From assembly GCF_002157205.1 (NCBI RefSeq), contig NZ_CP021358.1, forward strand, positions 496,001-560,000: a stretch of DNA of 64,000 nucleotides, written 5' to 3'. A program made the position numbers and the translations under genes. This DNA comes from Kushneria marisflavi (GTDB taxonomy: Bacteria > Pseudomonadota > Gammaproteobacteria > Pseudomonadales > Halomonadaceae). The notes under the pieces are model-generated. The model was not told the DNA's origin and did not search any database. It saw only the letters and a list, made by a program, of their open reading frames with translations. Positions 1-8,738 of this stretch are shown here, in pieces. Every line of letters begins with the position of its first letter. The first letter of the stretch is position 1.

Positions 1-915
1 TCGGTAAGCCACAATGCCGTAGCGGTCAATGATGCCGCACAAAGTATTTCCCATGGCAACGAGAATCTGAATCAACGTACTCAGGAACAGGCCACAAGCC
101 TTGAGGAAACGGCCGCTTCAATGGAGGAGATTACGACCACGGTACGCCACAACGCCGATAACGCTGCTCAGGCCGACCGTCTGGTACGTGAAGTCAGCCA
201 GCAGGCCCGAACCGGCGGTGACGTGGTACAAAACGCTGTCTCCGCCATGGGCGAGATCAGCGCTTCGAGCCAGAAGATCTCCACCATCGTCTCCCTGATC
301 GATGAGATCGCCTTCCAGACCAACCTGCTGGCGCTCAATGCCTCAGTCGAAGCCGCCCGTGCCGGCGAACAGGGCCGCGGATTTGCGGTAGTGGCCAACG
401 AAGTGCGCAACCTCGCCGGACGCAGCGCCAACGCGGCCCGCGAAATCAAGCAGCTGGTAGAGGAAAGCGTCAAACGTGTGGATACCGGCGCTGACCTGGT
501 CAATCGCTCGGGCCAGACATTGACCGAGATTGTCTCAAGCGTAAAACGCGTCACCGATCTGGTCAGCGAGATCGCCGTGGCCAGCCGCGAACAGGCGACC
601 GGCATCGACCAGGTCAATGTGGCCGTCTCCCAGATGGACGCCGTGACCCAGCAAAACGCCGCACTGGTTGAAGAATCAAGCATGGCCAGCCGTGCCCTGC
701 GCGACCGCGCCGCCGAACTTCAGCAGGAGATATCATTTTTCAGGGTCGAGGCCGGCGCCACTGCCAGTGCCTCGGCTGCAAGCACCAGATCCGTCAGTGC
801 GACAGCGCCCTCGCCCGTACGACCGGCCATCAAGGCGCCGTCAGCACCGCCGCGTACCGAGCTCAAGCGACCGACCGTGCAACGCCACGAAGTCGAAGAG
901 TGGGCCGAATTCTGA
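1..915 (+). CDS. Methyl-accepting chemotaxis protein, C-terminal part (5' end outside window)
   Basis: The reading frame is open from base 1, so only the last 304 residues of a chemoreceptor are present. This is the cytoplasmic signalling coiled coil. Its hairpin tip, the part that contacts CheA and CheW, is at about fragment residues 100-138 and carries the family hallmark [14 protein letters not shown] followed by [17 protein letters not shown]. Heptad-rich methylation helices flank it. An Ala/Ser/Pro-rich linker follows (about residues 245-295), and the protein ends in EWAEF. This fits the aromatic C-terminal pentapeptide that tethers CheR/CheB in Tar/Tsr-type receptors, so the receptor is probably adaptation-competent (inference). 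The ligand-binding domain is off-window, so the stimulus is unknown. Confidence 0.95.
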   Translation, partial: SVSHNAVAVNDAAQSISHGNENLNQRTQEQATSLEETAASMEEITTTVRHNADNAAQADRLVREVSQQARTGGDVVQNAVSAMGEISASSQKISTIVSLIDEIAFQTNLLALNASVEAARAGEQGRGFAVVANEVRNLAGRSANAAREIKQLVEESVKRVDTGADLVNRSGQTLTEIVSSVKRVTDLVSEIAVASREQATGIDQVNVAVSQMDAVTQQNAALVEESSMASRALRDRAAELQQEISFFRVEAGATASASAASTRSVSATAPSPVRPAIKAPSAPPRTELKRPTVQRHEVEEWAEF

Positions 916-928
916 TGCTTGTGCGCTC

Positions 929-958
929 AAAAAACCCCGCCATTCGGCGGGGTTTTTA
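929..958 (+). terminator. Rho-independent terminator after the chemoreceptor
   Basis: The stem ACCCCGCC/GGCGGGGT has a short ATTC-type loop and is followed by a T run; an A run precedes it. It can therefore work in both directions and probably also ends the convergent DUF4202 gene, which stops at 1004. Confidence 0.85.
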
Positions 959-1003
959 GTGTCATCCTGATCCTGCCACTTCAGCACCACATGCGCCTAC
1001 GGG

Positions 1004-1603
1004 TCAGCGCATCTCCATGGCAACGGCCTTTTCAACCAGTGCTCTGGCACGACCTTCCAGCACAATTTCTCCAGCCAGACGATGCCCTTCGGCAGACATC
1101 TTGCGCAGGGTCTTGCGCAGGATTCCCAGAACCTTGTCATCGTCGTGTTCGGCGGCAAAGGGGGCATAATAGTCCTGCAAAAAGACCAGACACGCCGCAT
1201 CCTCAAGCGCACACGTCTCCTCATCATTTTTCAGATCTTCCTTGCGTATCAGCGCGGCCACCCGGGCGCAATCCGCCTCGTCATAGCCTGCCTGACGCAA
1301 CACCTCGGCCGCCATGTCAGCCTGACGCGTCTTGAGACCGGTACGCCAGGCGTGATAGCCGGGCCGGTCCATCGGATAGCTGTCGCGCGGCACTTCCCAG
1401 CGCTTCAGGTGCTGGGCACGCACCGCCAGCTGCAGCGTCTCGCTGGCGTCACCCCTGAGCCGCTCCAGCCATTCACTCATGCGCTGAGCGTATAAAAGCT
1501 CATAGGGCACTTGTTCGCCATCGACCGTCTCCATCCGTGGGTCTTCGGCGTGCAGCGCATCCAGCTGCGCCATCGCTGCATCAAACCGGTGATTGTCTGC
1601 CAT
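1004..1603 (-). CDS. DUF4202 domain-containing protein
   Basis: This 199-residue soluble protein matches the DUF4202 family over its whole length as far as can be judged by eye. Landmarks are the N-terminal FDAAMAQLDALHAEDP stretch, QLAVRAQHLKRWEVPR, YHAWRTGLKTRQ and the C-terminal ALVEKAVAMEM. Conserved His and acidic residues (AQHLKRW, LEDAACLVFLQDY) resemble an HD-type helical fold, but I cannot prove catalytic function. The start has a good Shine-Dalgarno sequence (GAGGAG, 8 bases upstream). The gene is monocistronic, convergent with the chemoreceptor and shares its terminator. The biological role is not known to me. Confidence 0.85.
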   Translation of the reverse strand: MADNHRFDAAMAQLDALHAEDPRMETVDGEQVPYELLYAQRMSEWLERLRGDASETLQLAVRAQHLKRWEVPRDSYPMDRPGYHAWRTGLKTRQADMAAEVLRQAGYDEADCARVAALIRKEDLKNDEETCALEDAACLVFLQDYYAPFAAEHDDDKVLGILRKTLRKMSAEGHRLAGEIVLEGRARALVEKAVAMEMR

Positions 1604-1659
1604 GTGCCGCTCTCCTCTTTATTAATTGTCGATTGATCGAACCGTCCGCGTGGGCGCGT

Positions 1660-3102
1660 TCAGGCGCTCGGACCGGGGCCCTTGCTGATGATCTCGTCGG
1701 AGACCTGTGCACTCAGCGGGTCTTCCCGTTCGGCCAGGCGCCCTTTCTGCCAGTCGCCTCGCATGAAAAGAATCAGCGCGATCAATGCCGTGACCATATT
1801 GGTGACCGGAAAGGCCCACCAGATGCCATCCACGCCCATGACGGTATCGCGCGACAGAATAAAGGCCAGCGGGAACTGCAATACCCACTGCGATACCAGC
1901 GCCAGCAGCATTGCCACCACGGTATGTCCTGCCGCCCGAAAGACACCGGTCAGCGCCATCTGGGCACCGATAAATCCGAACGTCAGCGATGTGATGTGCA
2001 GAAAATGGCTGCCTGCCTCGATAATGGCCTCATCTCCCGGCACGAAAAAGGCCACCAGTTGGCGGGCGAACGTAAAGACCACAAGACCGATGACGCTCAG
2101 GGACACCAGCGCGATCAGGGCAGACAGGCGTGCAATCCGCCCGGCGCGCTCGATCTGTCCGGCACCGATGTTCTGTCCTACCAGCGCTGCCGTGGACATG
2201 GAAAGCCCCAGCGCCGGAATGATCACAAAGGCCATGATATTGGTGCCCACACCATAGGCGGCGATGGTAACGGTGCCAAAGCCCGTCACCAGAAAAACCA
2301 TCACGTTCATGCCCAGCGCCCGGGCAGAAAGCTCGACCGACGCCGGCAGCCCCAGCGACAGCGCACGGCGAATGAAGACCGGATCAGGGCGCAGATCATG
2401 GCCCTTGAGCACGATGCCATGCCGCCCGCGCACCAGCAGCCATAACCCGGTTCCCAGCGCCAGCGCCTGGGTAACAAGAGTCGCCAGCGCCGCACCGCCC
2501 ACGCCAAGGTTGAAACCGAAGATGAACAGTGGGTCCAGCACCACATTCAAAAGTACCGTGCCGGTCACGATATACAGCGGCAGACGCACCTCGCCGACCC
2601 CACGCATCAGCGCCTGGAACATGGAAAATCCGAAGGTAAAGACCATCGCCGCCATCGAAATGCGCAAAAAGACCAGCGCCGCGTCGTACACGGCCTCTTC
2701 GACTCCCAAAAGCCCCAGCAGTCCCGGCGCCAGCAAGATGCCGATCAGGGAGAGACTCAGGGAGGTCACGACCACCAGTAAAATGGTCTGTCCCGCCACC
2801 TGATTGACTCGATGATGGTTACCGGCCCCCATGTGCTGCGCCACCAGGGTGGAGCCGGCCATGCTGAACCCCGAGCCCAGCGCAATCAGCAAAAAGGTCA
2901 CCGGAAAACTGACCGAGACGGCGGCCACGGCGTGCCCGCCCAGCCGGCCGACCCAAAAGGCATCGATGAGCTGATAGCCCGACTGCAGGATGTTGGCCAG
3001 TACGATCGGGATGGACAGTTTTAACAGGGAGCCCAGAACCGGGCCTTCCAGCAATGACGCCTGATAGCGTGAGGCACTGTGCGTGCCGGTTGGTCGTGCC
3101 AA
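1660..3102 (-). CDS. MATE family efflux transporter
   Basis: A polytopic inner-membrane protein of about 480 residues with the two-fold MatE repeat. The first half opens with LSIPIVLANILQSGYQLIDAFWVG, and the second half contains LPASVELSARALGMN and GVGTNIMAF. MATE pumps export cationic or xenobiotic compounds by Na+ or H+ antiport; the substrate cannot be told from sequence. Start choice: an upstream ATG at 3207 lies inside the terminator of the preceding gene, so I prefer the TTG at 3102, which has AAAAGG about 8 bases upstream and gives a family-typical length. The gene follows the MetE-like gene on the same strand but beyond that terminator, so it probably has its own promoter. Confidence 0.88.
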   Translation of the reverse strand: MARPTGTHSASRYQASLLEGPVLGSLLKLSIPIVLANILQSGYQLIDAFWVGRLGGHAVAAVSVSFPVTFLLIALGSGFSMAGSTLVAQHMGAGNHHRVNQVAGQTILLVVVTSLSLSLIGILLAPGLLGLLGVEEAVYDAALVFLRISMAAMVFTFGFSMFQALMRGVGEVRLPLYIVTGTVLLNVVLDPLFIFGFNLGVGGAALATLVTQALALGTGLWLLVRGRHGIVLKGHDLRPDPVFIRRALSLGLPASVELSARALGMNVMVFLVTGFGTVTIAAYGVGTNIMAFVIIPALGLSMSTAALVGQNIGAGQIERAGRIARLSALIALVSLSVIGLVVFTFARQLVAFFVPGDEAIIEAGSHFLHITSLTFGFIGAQMALTGVFRAAGHTVVAMLLALVSQWVLQFPLAFILSRDTVMGVDGIWWAFPVTNMVTALIALILFMRGDWQKGRLAEREDPLSAQVSDEIISKGPGPSA

Positions 3103-3183
3103 GGGAGATGCCTTTTGCAGGAGAACATGCGACAACGATAGCGGGACACCTCCGCGAGTGCAGCTCTCGCATTCAAAAGCGCA

Positions 3184-3220
3184 TAAAAAAACGCCTGACC
3201 CGGACATCAGTCAGACGTTG
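3184..3220 (-). terminator. Terminator of the MetE-like gene
   Basis: Read on the minus strand, AACGTCTGAC pairs with GTCAGGCGTT (one G-T pair), followed by a run of seven T. It lies directly after the stop codon of the MetE-like gene. Confidence 0.85.
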
Positions 3221-3241
3221 ATAGGCGGTTCAAGGGCTGTC

Positions 3242-4354
3242 TCAGTAGCCCCAGAACTCCTCGGCGAGGTTAACGATCAGATCCAGCTTCTGCCACTGCT
3301 GCTCCTCGGTGAGATTGTTGCCTTCGTGCGTCGAGGCGAACCCGCACTGCGGACTCAGACAGATCTGATCCATCGGCACATATTCACTCGCCTCCTTCAG
3401 GCGAGCCTGAATCTGTTCGGCGGATTCAAGCTCGCCGGTCTTGGTCGTGACCAGACCCAGTACGACCTGCTGAGTGCCACGAGGCAAAAAGCGCAGCGGT
3501 CGAAAGTCACCGGCCCGGTCAGTGTCGTACTCCAGGAAGAAGGCATCGACATTGACGCTGCCCAGCAGCGTTTTGGCGACCGGCTCATAGCCGCCTTCGC
3601 TGATCCAGGTTGAACGGAAGTTGCCACGACAGACGTGAAGGCTGATGTGCATGTCGGCTGGCCGGCCTTCAAGCGCCCGATTGAGGACGTCGGCATAGAC
3701 GTGCTGCAGGGCCTCGGGCGATTCCATACCGCGTTCGCGTGCCGCTTCGATTTCACTGTCGGAGCACAGATAGGCCCAGACCGTGTCATCAAGCTGCAGA
3801 TAGCGACAGCCCGCCTCGTAAAAGGCAGCGATGGCCTCACGCCAGGTGTCGGCCAGATCATTGAAGTAGCTTCCCCATTCGGGATAGACACTGCGATCGA
3901 CCTGACCGGCGCCACGAAAATGGAGCACGCTGGGGCTCGGGATCGTCATCTTGGCAATCGAGCTGGTGGTCTGCTCGTTGAGATAGCGAAAGTGCTCAAG
4001 CATCGGATGCTGCGGATTGAACCGGACACGATCCACCACGCGCACGCCATGGGAGGGGGTCTGGCGACCCTGAAACTGAATGCCCTGCTCGGACTCGAAC
4101 CCTTCAACGCCGGTGAGATGTTCAAGAAAATCAAAGTGCCACCAGGCGCGACGCAGCTCACCATCGGTGACGGCCTTCAGCCCCAGAGACTCCTGTTGCT
4201 TGACCAGACGTGTAATTTCCTTGTCTTCAACAGCCTTGAGCGCGCTTTGATCGATGGTGCCGGCGGCATGCTGTTCACGGGCATGCTTGAGAGTGTCGCT
4301 GCGCAGCAGGCTGCCCACCGTGTCAGCACGATAGGGAGGCATGGGTAAAGACAT
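3242..4354 (-). CDS. Cobalamin-independent methionine synthase (MetE C-domain) family protein
   Basis: A 370-residue protein made of a single MetE-type catalytic barrel, about half the length of full MetE, so it lacks the N-terminal folate-binding half. The zinc and homocysteine site is recognisable: HVC (H240, C242), E275 in FLEYD and C337 in PQCGFAS. It therefore probably transfers a methyl group to a thiol such as homocysteine. In relatives of this short class the donor can be something other than methyl-tetrahydrofolate, and the donor here is unknown. Start: the second ATG (4354) is 6 bases after AAGGA; the ATG at 4360 abuts the Shine-Dalgarno sequence and is less likely. The gene ends in its own terminator. 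Confidence 0.88.
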   Translation of the reverse strand: MSLPMPPYRADTVGSLLRSDTLKHAREQHAAGTIDQSALKAVEDKEITRLVKQQESLGLKAVTDGELRRAWWHFDFLEHLTGVEGFESEQGIQFQGRQTPSHGVRVVDRVRFNPQHPMLEHFRYLNEQTTSSIAKMTIPSPSVLHFRGAGQVDRSVYPEWGSYFNDLADTWREAIAAFYEAGCRYLQLDDTVWAYLCSDSEIEAARERGMESPEALQHVYADVLNRALEGRPADMHISLHVCRGNFRSTWISEGGYEPVAKTLLGSVNVDAFFLEYDTDRAGDFRPLRFLPRGTQQVVLGLVTTKTGELESAEQIQARLKEASEYVPMDQICLSPQCGFASTHEGNNLTEEQQWQKLDLIVNLAEEFWGY

Positions 4355-4518
4355 GATCATTCCTTAATCAACAAATGCTGCAGAACAGCCTTTTCGTCAC
4401 GCAATATGCCGTGGCGTCGTCATGAACACCAGCGAGGGTTGTTCACCCATGACATGAATGATATTCAACCATGGTCGGACAGCATCAGTATGGTCTTGAA
4501 CATACGATAGCCGCGTCC

Positions 4519-5127
4519 TCACGGCCTGACCATGGGCCATAGCAGCGACAGGGCCACCCCCCACATGACCATCGCCATGCTGCCATCCAGTATTTGCCAG
4601 GCACGAGGGCGGGACAGCACGGCCCGAAGGCGGCCTGCTCCATGTCCCAATCCAAAAAAGAAGATAAAGGAAGCCGTGATGGCACCGGCCAGAAAGGCCC
4701 CCTTTGACGGCTGCTGGGCCGATACGGCCCCCGCCAGCACCACCGTATCGAGATAGACATGAGGGTTGAGCCAGGTCAGTGCCAGACACACGGCAAGCGT
4801 CCGGGGCCACAGGGCCCTTTGCTGCTCAACCGGCACCAGCGCCTGACCACCGCACACCGCCCCGGCCATGCCCCTGGCACCATACATCAGTAAAAAAAGT
4901 GCGCCCGCCAGGCGCAGGACGGCGTCAAGAGCTGGAAATTGCTCGATCAGGGTAGCAGCACCATAGACGCCAAACGCCAGCAGTAGCGCATCGCTGAGCG
5001 CGCAGCACAGACACACCATCAAAAGATGCTCGCCACGCAGGCCCTGTCGCAGAACGAAGGCGTTCTGAGCCCCGATCGCCATGATCAATGAAAGGCCCAG
5101 CCCCAGCCCGGTCCAGAATGATGCCAT
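4519..5127 (-). CDS. LysE/ArgO family amino-acid exporter
   Basis: A 202-residue inner-membrane protein with about six hydrophobic segments, the normal LysE/ArgO size. The N-terminal GLSLIMAIGAQNAFVLRQGL and the mid-protein LTWLNPHVYLDTVVL match the ArgO branch of the LysE superfamily, which exports L-arginine and related basic amino acids. Export of arginine or lysine is inferred from the family. No LysR-type regulator (ArgP/LysG) lies next to it, unlike many lysE/argO loci. The start has GAGGGGA upstream. The 160 bases between its stop and the MetE-like start show no gene. Confidence 0.85.
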   Translation of the reverse strand: MASFWTGLGLGLSLIMAIGAQNAFVLRQGLRGEHLLMVCLCCALSDALLLAFGVYGAATLIEQFPALDAVLRLAGALFLLMYGARGMAGAVCGGQALVPVEQQRALWPRTLAVCLALTWLNPHVYLDTVVLAGAVSAQQPSKGAFLAGAITASFIFFFGLGHGAGRLRAVLSRPRAWQILDGSMAMVMWGVALSLLWPMVRP

Positions 5128-5264
5128 GTTGCGTCCCCTCTACGGTGTTCCAGACCGTGAGGGTACGCGTATGGCCAAAGGCTGCCATGAAAGCTCCTGA
5201 TACCCCATTCGACACTTTCATGGCGCCGGTTCGTCAGGACAGAACCGACAGGGGTGTCTGCGCT

Positions 5265-6779
5265 CTACTCTCCGCGTGGAAAGCGCTGCGCTTCTTCCAG
5301 CACGTTGAGGTCCATGTGGTTGCGCATATAACGCTCGGACGCTACCTGCAGGGGCTGATGATCCCACGGGAAGTAGTGACCGTTACGCAGCGCTTCATAG
5401 ACGATCAAACGCCGCGCCTGGCTTTCTCGCACATCGGCATCAAAGCGTGCCATGTCCCAGCGCTTGCGCATCTTTTGCGTAAACGCCTCAAGAACACCAG
5501 TGTGCTCGGGGTCTTCGGCAAGGTTATGCTGCTCATCCGGGTCGTCTACCAGATTGAACAATTGCGGCGGGTCAACCTCACAGTGGTTGAATTTCCACTG
5601 CCCTTCGCGAATGGTCACCAGCGGCGCAATCGTGCCCTCGGCGGCGTATTCCATATAGACCGGCGTGTCACGCGTCCCCCCCTTCATCAGCGGTACCAGC
5701 GACTCTCCATCGGTCCAGGCAGCGATGGCGCTGAGATCTACACCGACCAGATCGGCCACGGTAGGATTAATATCAATGGCCGACACGGGTGTTTCCACGA
5801 CGCCCGGCTCAAAGCCCGGCGCACTGATCATCAGCGGCACGCGTGAGGAGCCTTCAAACGGGCTCATCTTGAACCACAGACCGCGCTCACCCAGCATGTC
5901 GCCGTGATCCGAGACAAACATGATGATGGTGTTGTCCAGCATGCGGGTGCGCTTCAATACATCCAGAATCCCGCCAACCTTGTCATCGACATAGGACAGA
6001 TTGGCGAAATACCCCTGACGCGCGCGACGCACATTCTCCGGCTGGATATCGAACTTCGTATAGTCGTTGGCCTCATAAAGCCGCTGGGAATGCGGGTCCT
6101 GCTCGGCATAGGGCACCTCACTCAGTCCGGGCTCAAGATGCTCGCAGTCGTTGTAGAGATCCCAGAATCTGCGTCTTGCCACATAGGGGTCGTGAGGATG
6201 GGTGAAGCTCACACACATCGCCCAGGGGCGATCATCATGGCCACGGGAGAGATCGAAGAGCTTCTGCTCGGCGTGGAAGGCGACCTCGTCGTCATACTCC
6301 ATCTGATTGGAGATTTCGGCCACACCCGCGCCGGTAACAGAGCCCAGGTTGTGATACCACCAGTCGATGCGCTCACCGGGACGTCGGTAATCCGGCGTCC
6401 AGCCAAAATCGGGCGGATAGACATCGGTTGTCAGGCGGCTTTCGAACCCGTGCAATTGATCGGGCCCTACAAAATGCATCTTGCCCGACAGGCAGGTTTG
6501 ATAGCCGGCGCGTCTGAGATGGTGCGCCCAGGTCGGTACACTCGACGGGAATTCAGCGGCGTTATCGTAGACACCGGTACGAGATGGCAACTGCCCGGAC
6601 ATAAAGGCCGCTCGCCCCGGCGCGCAGAGATAACTGGGGGTATAGGCGTTCTTGAACCGCACGCTGCGGCTTGCCAGCGCCTTGAGGTGGGGCATGTGCA
6701 GAAAGTCGGCCGGCCCATCCTCAAACAAGGTACCGTTGACCTGATCAGCCATGAGAATCAATACATTGGGGCGCGTCAT
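5265..6779 (-). CDS. betC: Choline-sulfatase (arylsulfatase family)
   Basis: A 504-residue cytoplasmic-type sulfatase without a signal peptide. N-terminal PNVLILMADQ carries the first metal ligands. C52 in LCAPGRAAF is the C-x-P-x-R cysteine converted to formylglycine, and the following MSGQLPSRTGVYDN is characteristic of choline sulfatases. Further metal-site segments are VSDHGDMLGERGLW and FKMSPFEGSSRVP. It would hydrolyse choline-O-sulfate to choline and sulfate, feeding glycine-betaine synthesis in a halophile. The usual betIBA or choline-transport neighbours are not here. Start: ATG at 6779 with GGAGG 5 bases upstream; an upstream TTG at 6791 overlaps that Shine-Dalgarno sequence and is rejected. 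Confidence 0.9.
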   Translation of the reverse strand: MTRPNVLILMADQVNGTLFEDGPADFLHMPHLKALASRSVRFKNAYTPSYLCAPGRAAFMSGQLPSRTGVYDNAAEFPSSVPTWAHHLRRAGYQTCLSGKMHFVGPDQLHGFESRLTTDVYPPDFGWTPDYRRPGERIDWWYHNLGSVTGAGVAEISNQMEYDDEVAFHAEQKLFDLSRGHDDRPWAMCVSFTHPHDPYVARRRFWDLYNDCEHLEPGLSEVPYAEQDPHSQRLYEANDYTKFDIQPENVRRARQGYFANLSYVDDKVGGILDVLKRTRMLDNTIIMFVSDHGDMLGERGLWFKMSPFEGSSRVPLMISAPGFEPGVVETPVSAIDINPTVADLVGVDLSAIAAWTDGESLVPLMKGGTRDTPVYMEYAAEGTIAPLVTIREGQWKFNHCEVDPPQLFNLVDDPDEQHNLAEDPEHTGVLEAFTQKMRKRWDMARFDADVRESQARRLIVYEALRNGHYFPWDHQPLQVASERYMRNHMDLNVLEEAQRFPRGE

Positions 6780-6978
6780 CAAATCCTCCAAAGGCGGGTG
6801 AAGGGATATCAGTAGCCTCTACAGCATGCGCTTTCCCCCCTGGCCCAGGCGAATGATTTATCAAGGGGCTCAGACCAGGCTCAGCTGGGCCTTAACAACG
6901 CCAGTGCCTGCAGGCGGTCATCCTGAATATGCACCACACTTGAGTCATCCGGCTTGTCCCCCCGATGGAGTGGCCCCC

Positions 6979-8019
6979 ATGCCAAAGCGCCGACCTCCAA
7001 GCCATGCACTGGTCATAATCGCCCTGTTCTGGCTAATATCGATACCCGCCTCGGCCTCTACCATCACGCCAGCTCCTTCAACGCTGTCACGACTGACAGA
7101 TCAGGCCGGTGCCCTGCCGCGCACCCATACCCTTATGGTGGCCATTCACGGTGAAATCGTGATCGAGCAAGGCTATCGTGGACACCGCCCCAATCAGACG
7201 GCCAACATCAAATCACTGTCCAAGACAGTGATGTCAGCACTGGTGGGTATTGCCATCGAGCAGGGCGTCATCAAAAGCGTCGATCAGCCGGTCATCGAAC
7301 TGCTGGCCCGCGACCAGATCCCGACGGATGCCGACTCGCGAATACGCAATATTACCGTCGGCCAGTTGCTGTCGATGCAGGCAGGGCTCGAGCGCACCTC
7401 CGGGCAGCACTATGGCGCATGGGTCGCCAGTAAAAACTGGGTTCGTAACGCGCTTTCGCGACCTTTCGTCTCGGAACCGGGTGGCCGGATGCTCTATTCC
7501 ACCGGCAATACGCACCTGCTGTCGGCCGCCCTGACCCACACTACCGGGCGCTCGACGCTGGCGCTGATGCGGGACTGGCTGGGTGCTCCGCTGGACATCA
7601 ATATTCCACCGTGGACCCGCGACCCTCAGGGCATCTACTTCGGCGGTAATGAAATGGGCCTGACACCACAGGCGCTGATGGCGCTGGGCGAAATGTATCG
7701 TACCGGCGGGCATTATAGCGGACGACAGGTGGTACCAGAAGCCTGGATCAGGACGTCATGGCAGCCACGGACACGTTCATTCTATAACGGCGATGAGTAC
7801 GGCTACGGCTGGTTTTCCAGCAAGATTGAACATGAGACGGTCTATTACGGCTGGGGTTACGGCGGGCAGGTGCTGTTCGTGGTACCGGAGCGCGAGATGA
7901 CAATCGTGTTGACCTCGGACCCCACACCGCCTTCAAGCGGCAGCTACCTGGGCCGGATTAAATCACTGGTGGGAGCGCTGATTACGGCGACTTCCGAGCA
8001 AGGGTCCGAGTCAGGGTAG
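6979..8019 (+). CDS. Secreted serine hydrolase, beta-lactamase (class C-like) family
   Basis: A 346-residue protein starting with a Sec-type signal peptide (hydrophobic residues about 9-22, ending SASA/ST). The penicillin-binding fold is indicated by the S-x-x-K motif SLSK (S79, K82), YSTGN in the middle and a C-terminal GWGYGGQ in place of the KTG box. It is probably a periplasmic esterase, amidase or peptidase rather than a drug-hydrolysing beta-lactamase (family-level inference). Start ATG 6979 has GGAG upstream and puts the signal peptide at the N-terminus; the longer frame from 6826 does not. It is divergent from betC with about 200 bases between them. Confidence 0.87.
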   Translation: MPKRRPPSHALVIIALFWLISIPASASTITPAPSTLSRLTDQAGALPRTHTLMVAIHGEIVIEQGYRGHRPNQTANIKSLSKTVMSALVGIAIEQGVIKSVDQPVIELLARDQIPTDADSRIRNITVGQLLSMQAGLERTSGQHYGAWVASKNWVRNALSRPFVSEPGGRMLYSTGNTHLLSAALTHTTGRSTLALMRDWLGAPLDINIPPWTRDPQGIYFGGNEMGLTPQALMALGEMYRTGGHYSGRQVVPEAWIRTSWQPRTRSFYNGDEYGYGWFSSKIEHETVYYGWGYGGQVLFVVPEREMTIVLTSDPTPPSSGSYLGRIKSLVGALITATSEQGSESG

Positions 8020-8081
8020 GCACCGGCCTCGATCAACAGCGAGTCATGACCCGCTCCTGCCATGGCATTTTTCAACGCCGG

Positions 8082-8276
8082 TTATTCATTGCGAAGCTGG
8101 AGAGCGGCTTCCCTTTCTGCCTCATCCTGCGTCAGACCTTTTGTTTCCATTAGGCGTACCATCAGCCGCTGCTTTTCGGCGTCCTCATAAAGACGATCGC
8201 TGTTGGTGGCCACCGCAACCTTCGCCTTGATATCACTTTTGAATTTCTCGAACCGCCCATTGCCGTGCTTGCTCAT
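8082..8276 (-). CDS. Small conserved-looking hypothetical protein, 64 aa
   Basis: A charged, soluble 64-residue protein. Most of it is predicted helical, rich in Lys, Arg and Glu, with no Cys and no membrane segment; the tail is LTQDEAEREAALQLRNE. A strong Shine-Dalgarno sequence (CAGGAGGG, about 6 bases before ATG) supports it as a real gene. I do not recognise the family and assign no function. It is convergent with the serine hydrolase, 62 bases apart. Confidence 0.6.
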   Translation of the reverse strand: MSKHGNGRFEKFKSDIKAKVAVATNSDRLYEDAEKQRLMVRLMETKGLTQDEAEREAALQLRNE

Positions 8277-8689
8277 AAGGTGCCCTCCTGGTTGGCATGA
8301 TAATGATTGGGCTGCATACGATACCCGATAGTTCCCGACATGACGGGCATCCAGCCGACAAGGTGCCTCTACAAGGCAATGGAAATTTACGCGCTATTAC
8401 GGTGGCCGGGCCCGAAAATCGCTTACCGCCTTCTCCTCTAAACGATGCGCTAACCAGGGTTATGAATCCCTGTTATTTTTGTTCATTCACAATGCAGATC
8501 GCGTAACCCTTGATCATCGAATGCAATCAAAGGTGATAAAAAAAACCGCCATCGCTGCACAAAAGGTTATGCCAATGGGCCAGATGACTGAAGAAAACGC
8601 GAATGTCTGGGCAATCACTGAACCAGGTGCCGCCCACTGCCACTCATGATCACCGGCATGATGCTCCGCACGAAAACACCCTGCAGCAG
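8277..8689. other. Intergenic stretch, no gene seen
   Basis: About 410 bases between the small protein and the ybiT terminator. There is one weak terminator-like element on the plus strand at 8455-8482 (CAGGG, 8-base loop, CCCTG, then a T-rich run). No ORF with a credible ribosome-binding site was seen. The region should hold the promoter of the 8082-8276 gene. Confidence 0.5.
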
Positions 8690-8722
8690 AAAAACAAGCC
8701 CCGCCAATGGCGGGGCTTTTCG
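8690..8722 (-). terminator. Terminator of ybiT
   Basis: On the minus strand, GCCCCGCC and GGCGGGGC pair around a short loop and are followed by TTGTTTTT, just after the ybiT stop. Confidence 0.85.
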
Positions 8723-8738
8723 AACGACAACGTCAGCA

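Noticed and set aside
168..683. 171-codon minus-strand frame opposite the chemoreceptor
   Set aside because: Antisense shadow of a clear coding region; composition driven by the receptor's codons.
1537..2445. 302-codon plus-strand frame opposite the MATE gene
   Set aside because: Gln/His/Arg-rich low-sense sequence, no Shine-Dalgarno site, opposite a solid gene.
8455..8482. Plus-strand terminator marking a hidden gene at 8277-8455
   Set aside because: Stem is only 5 bp with a bulge, and no gene is visible upstream.
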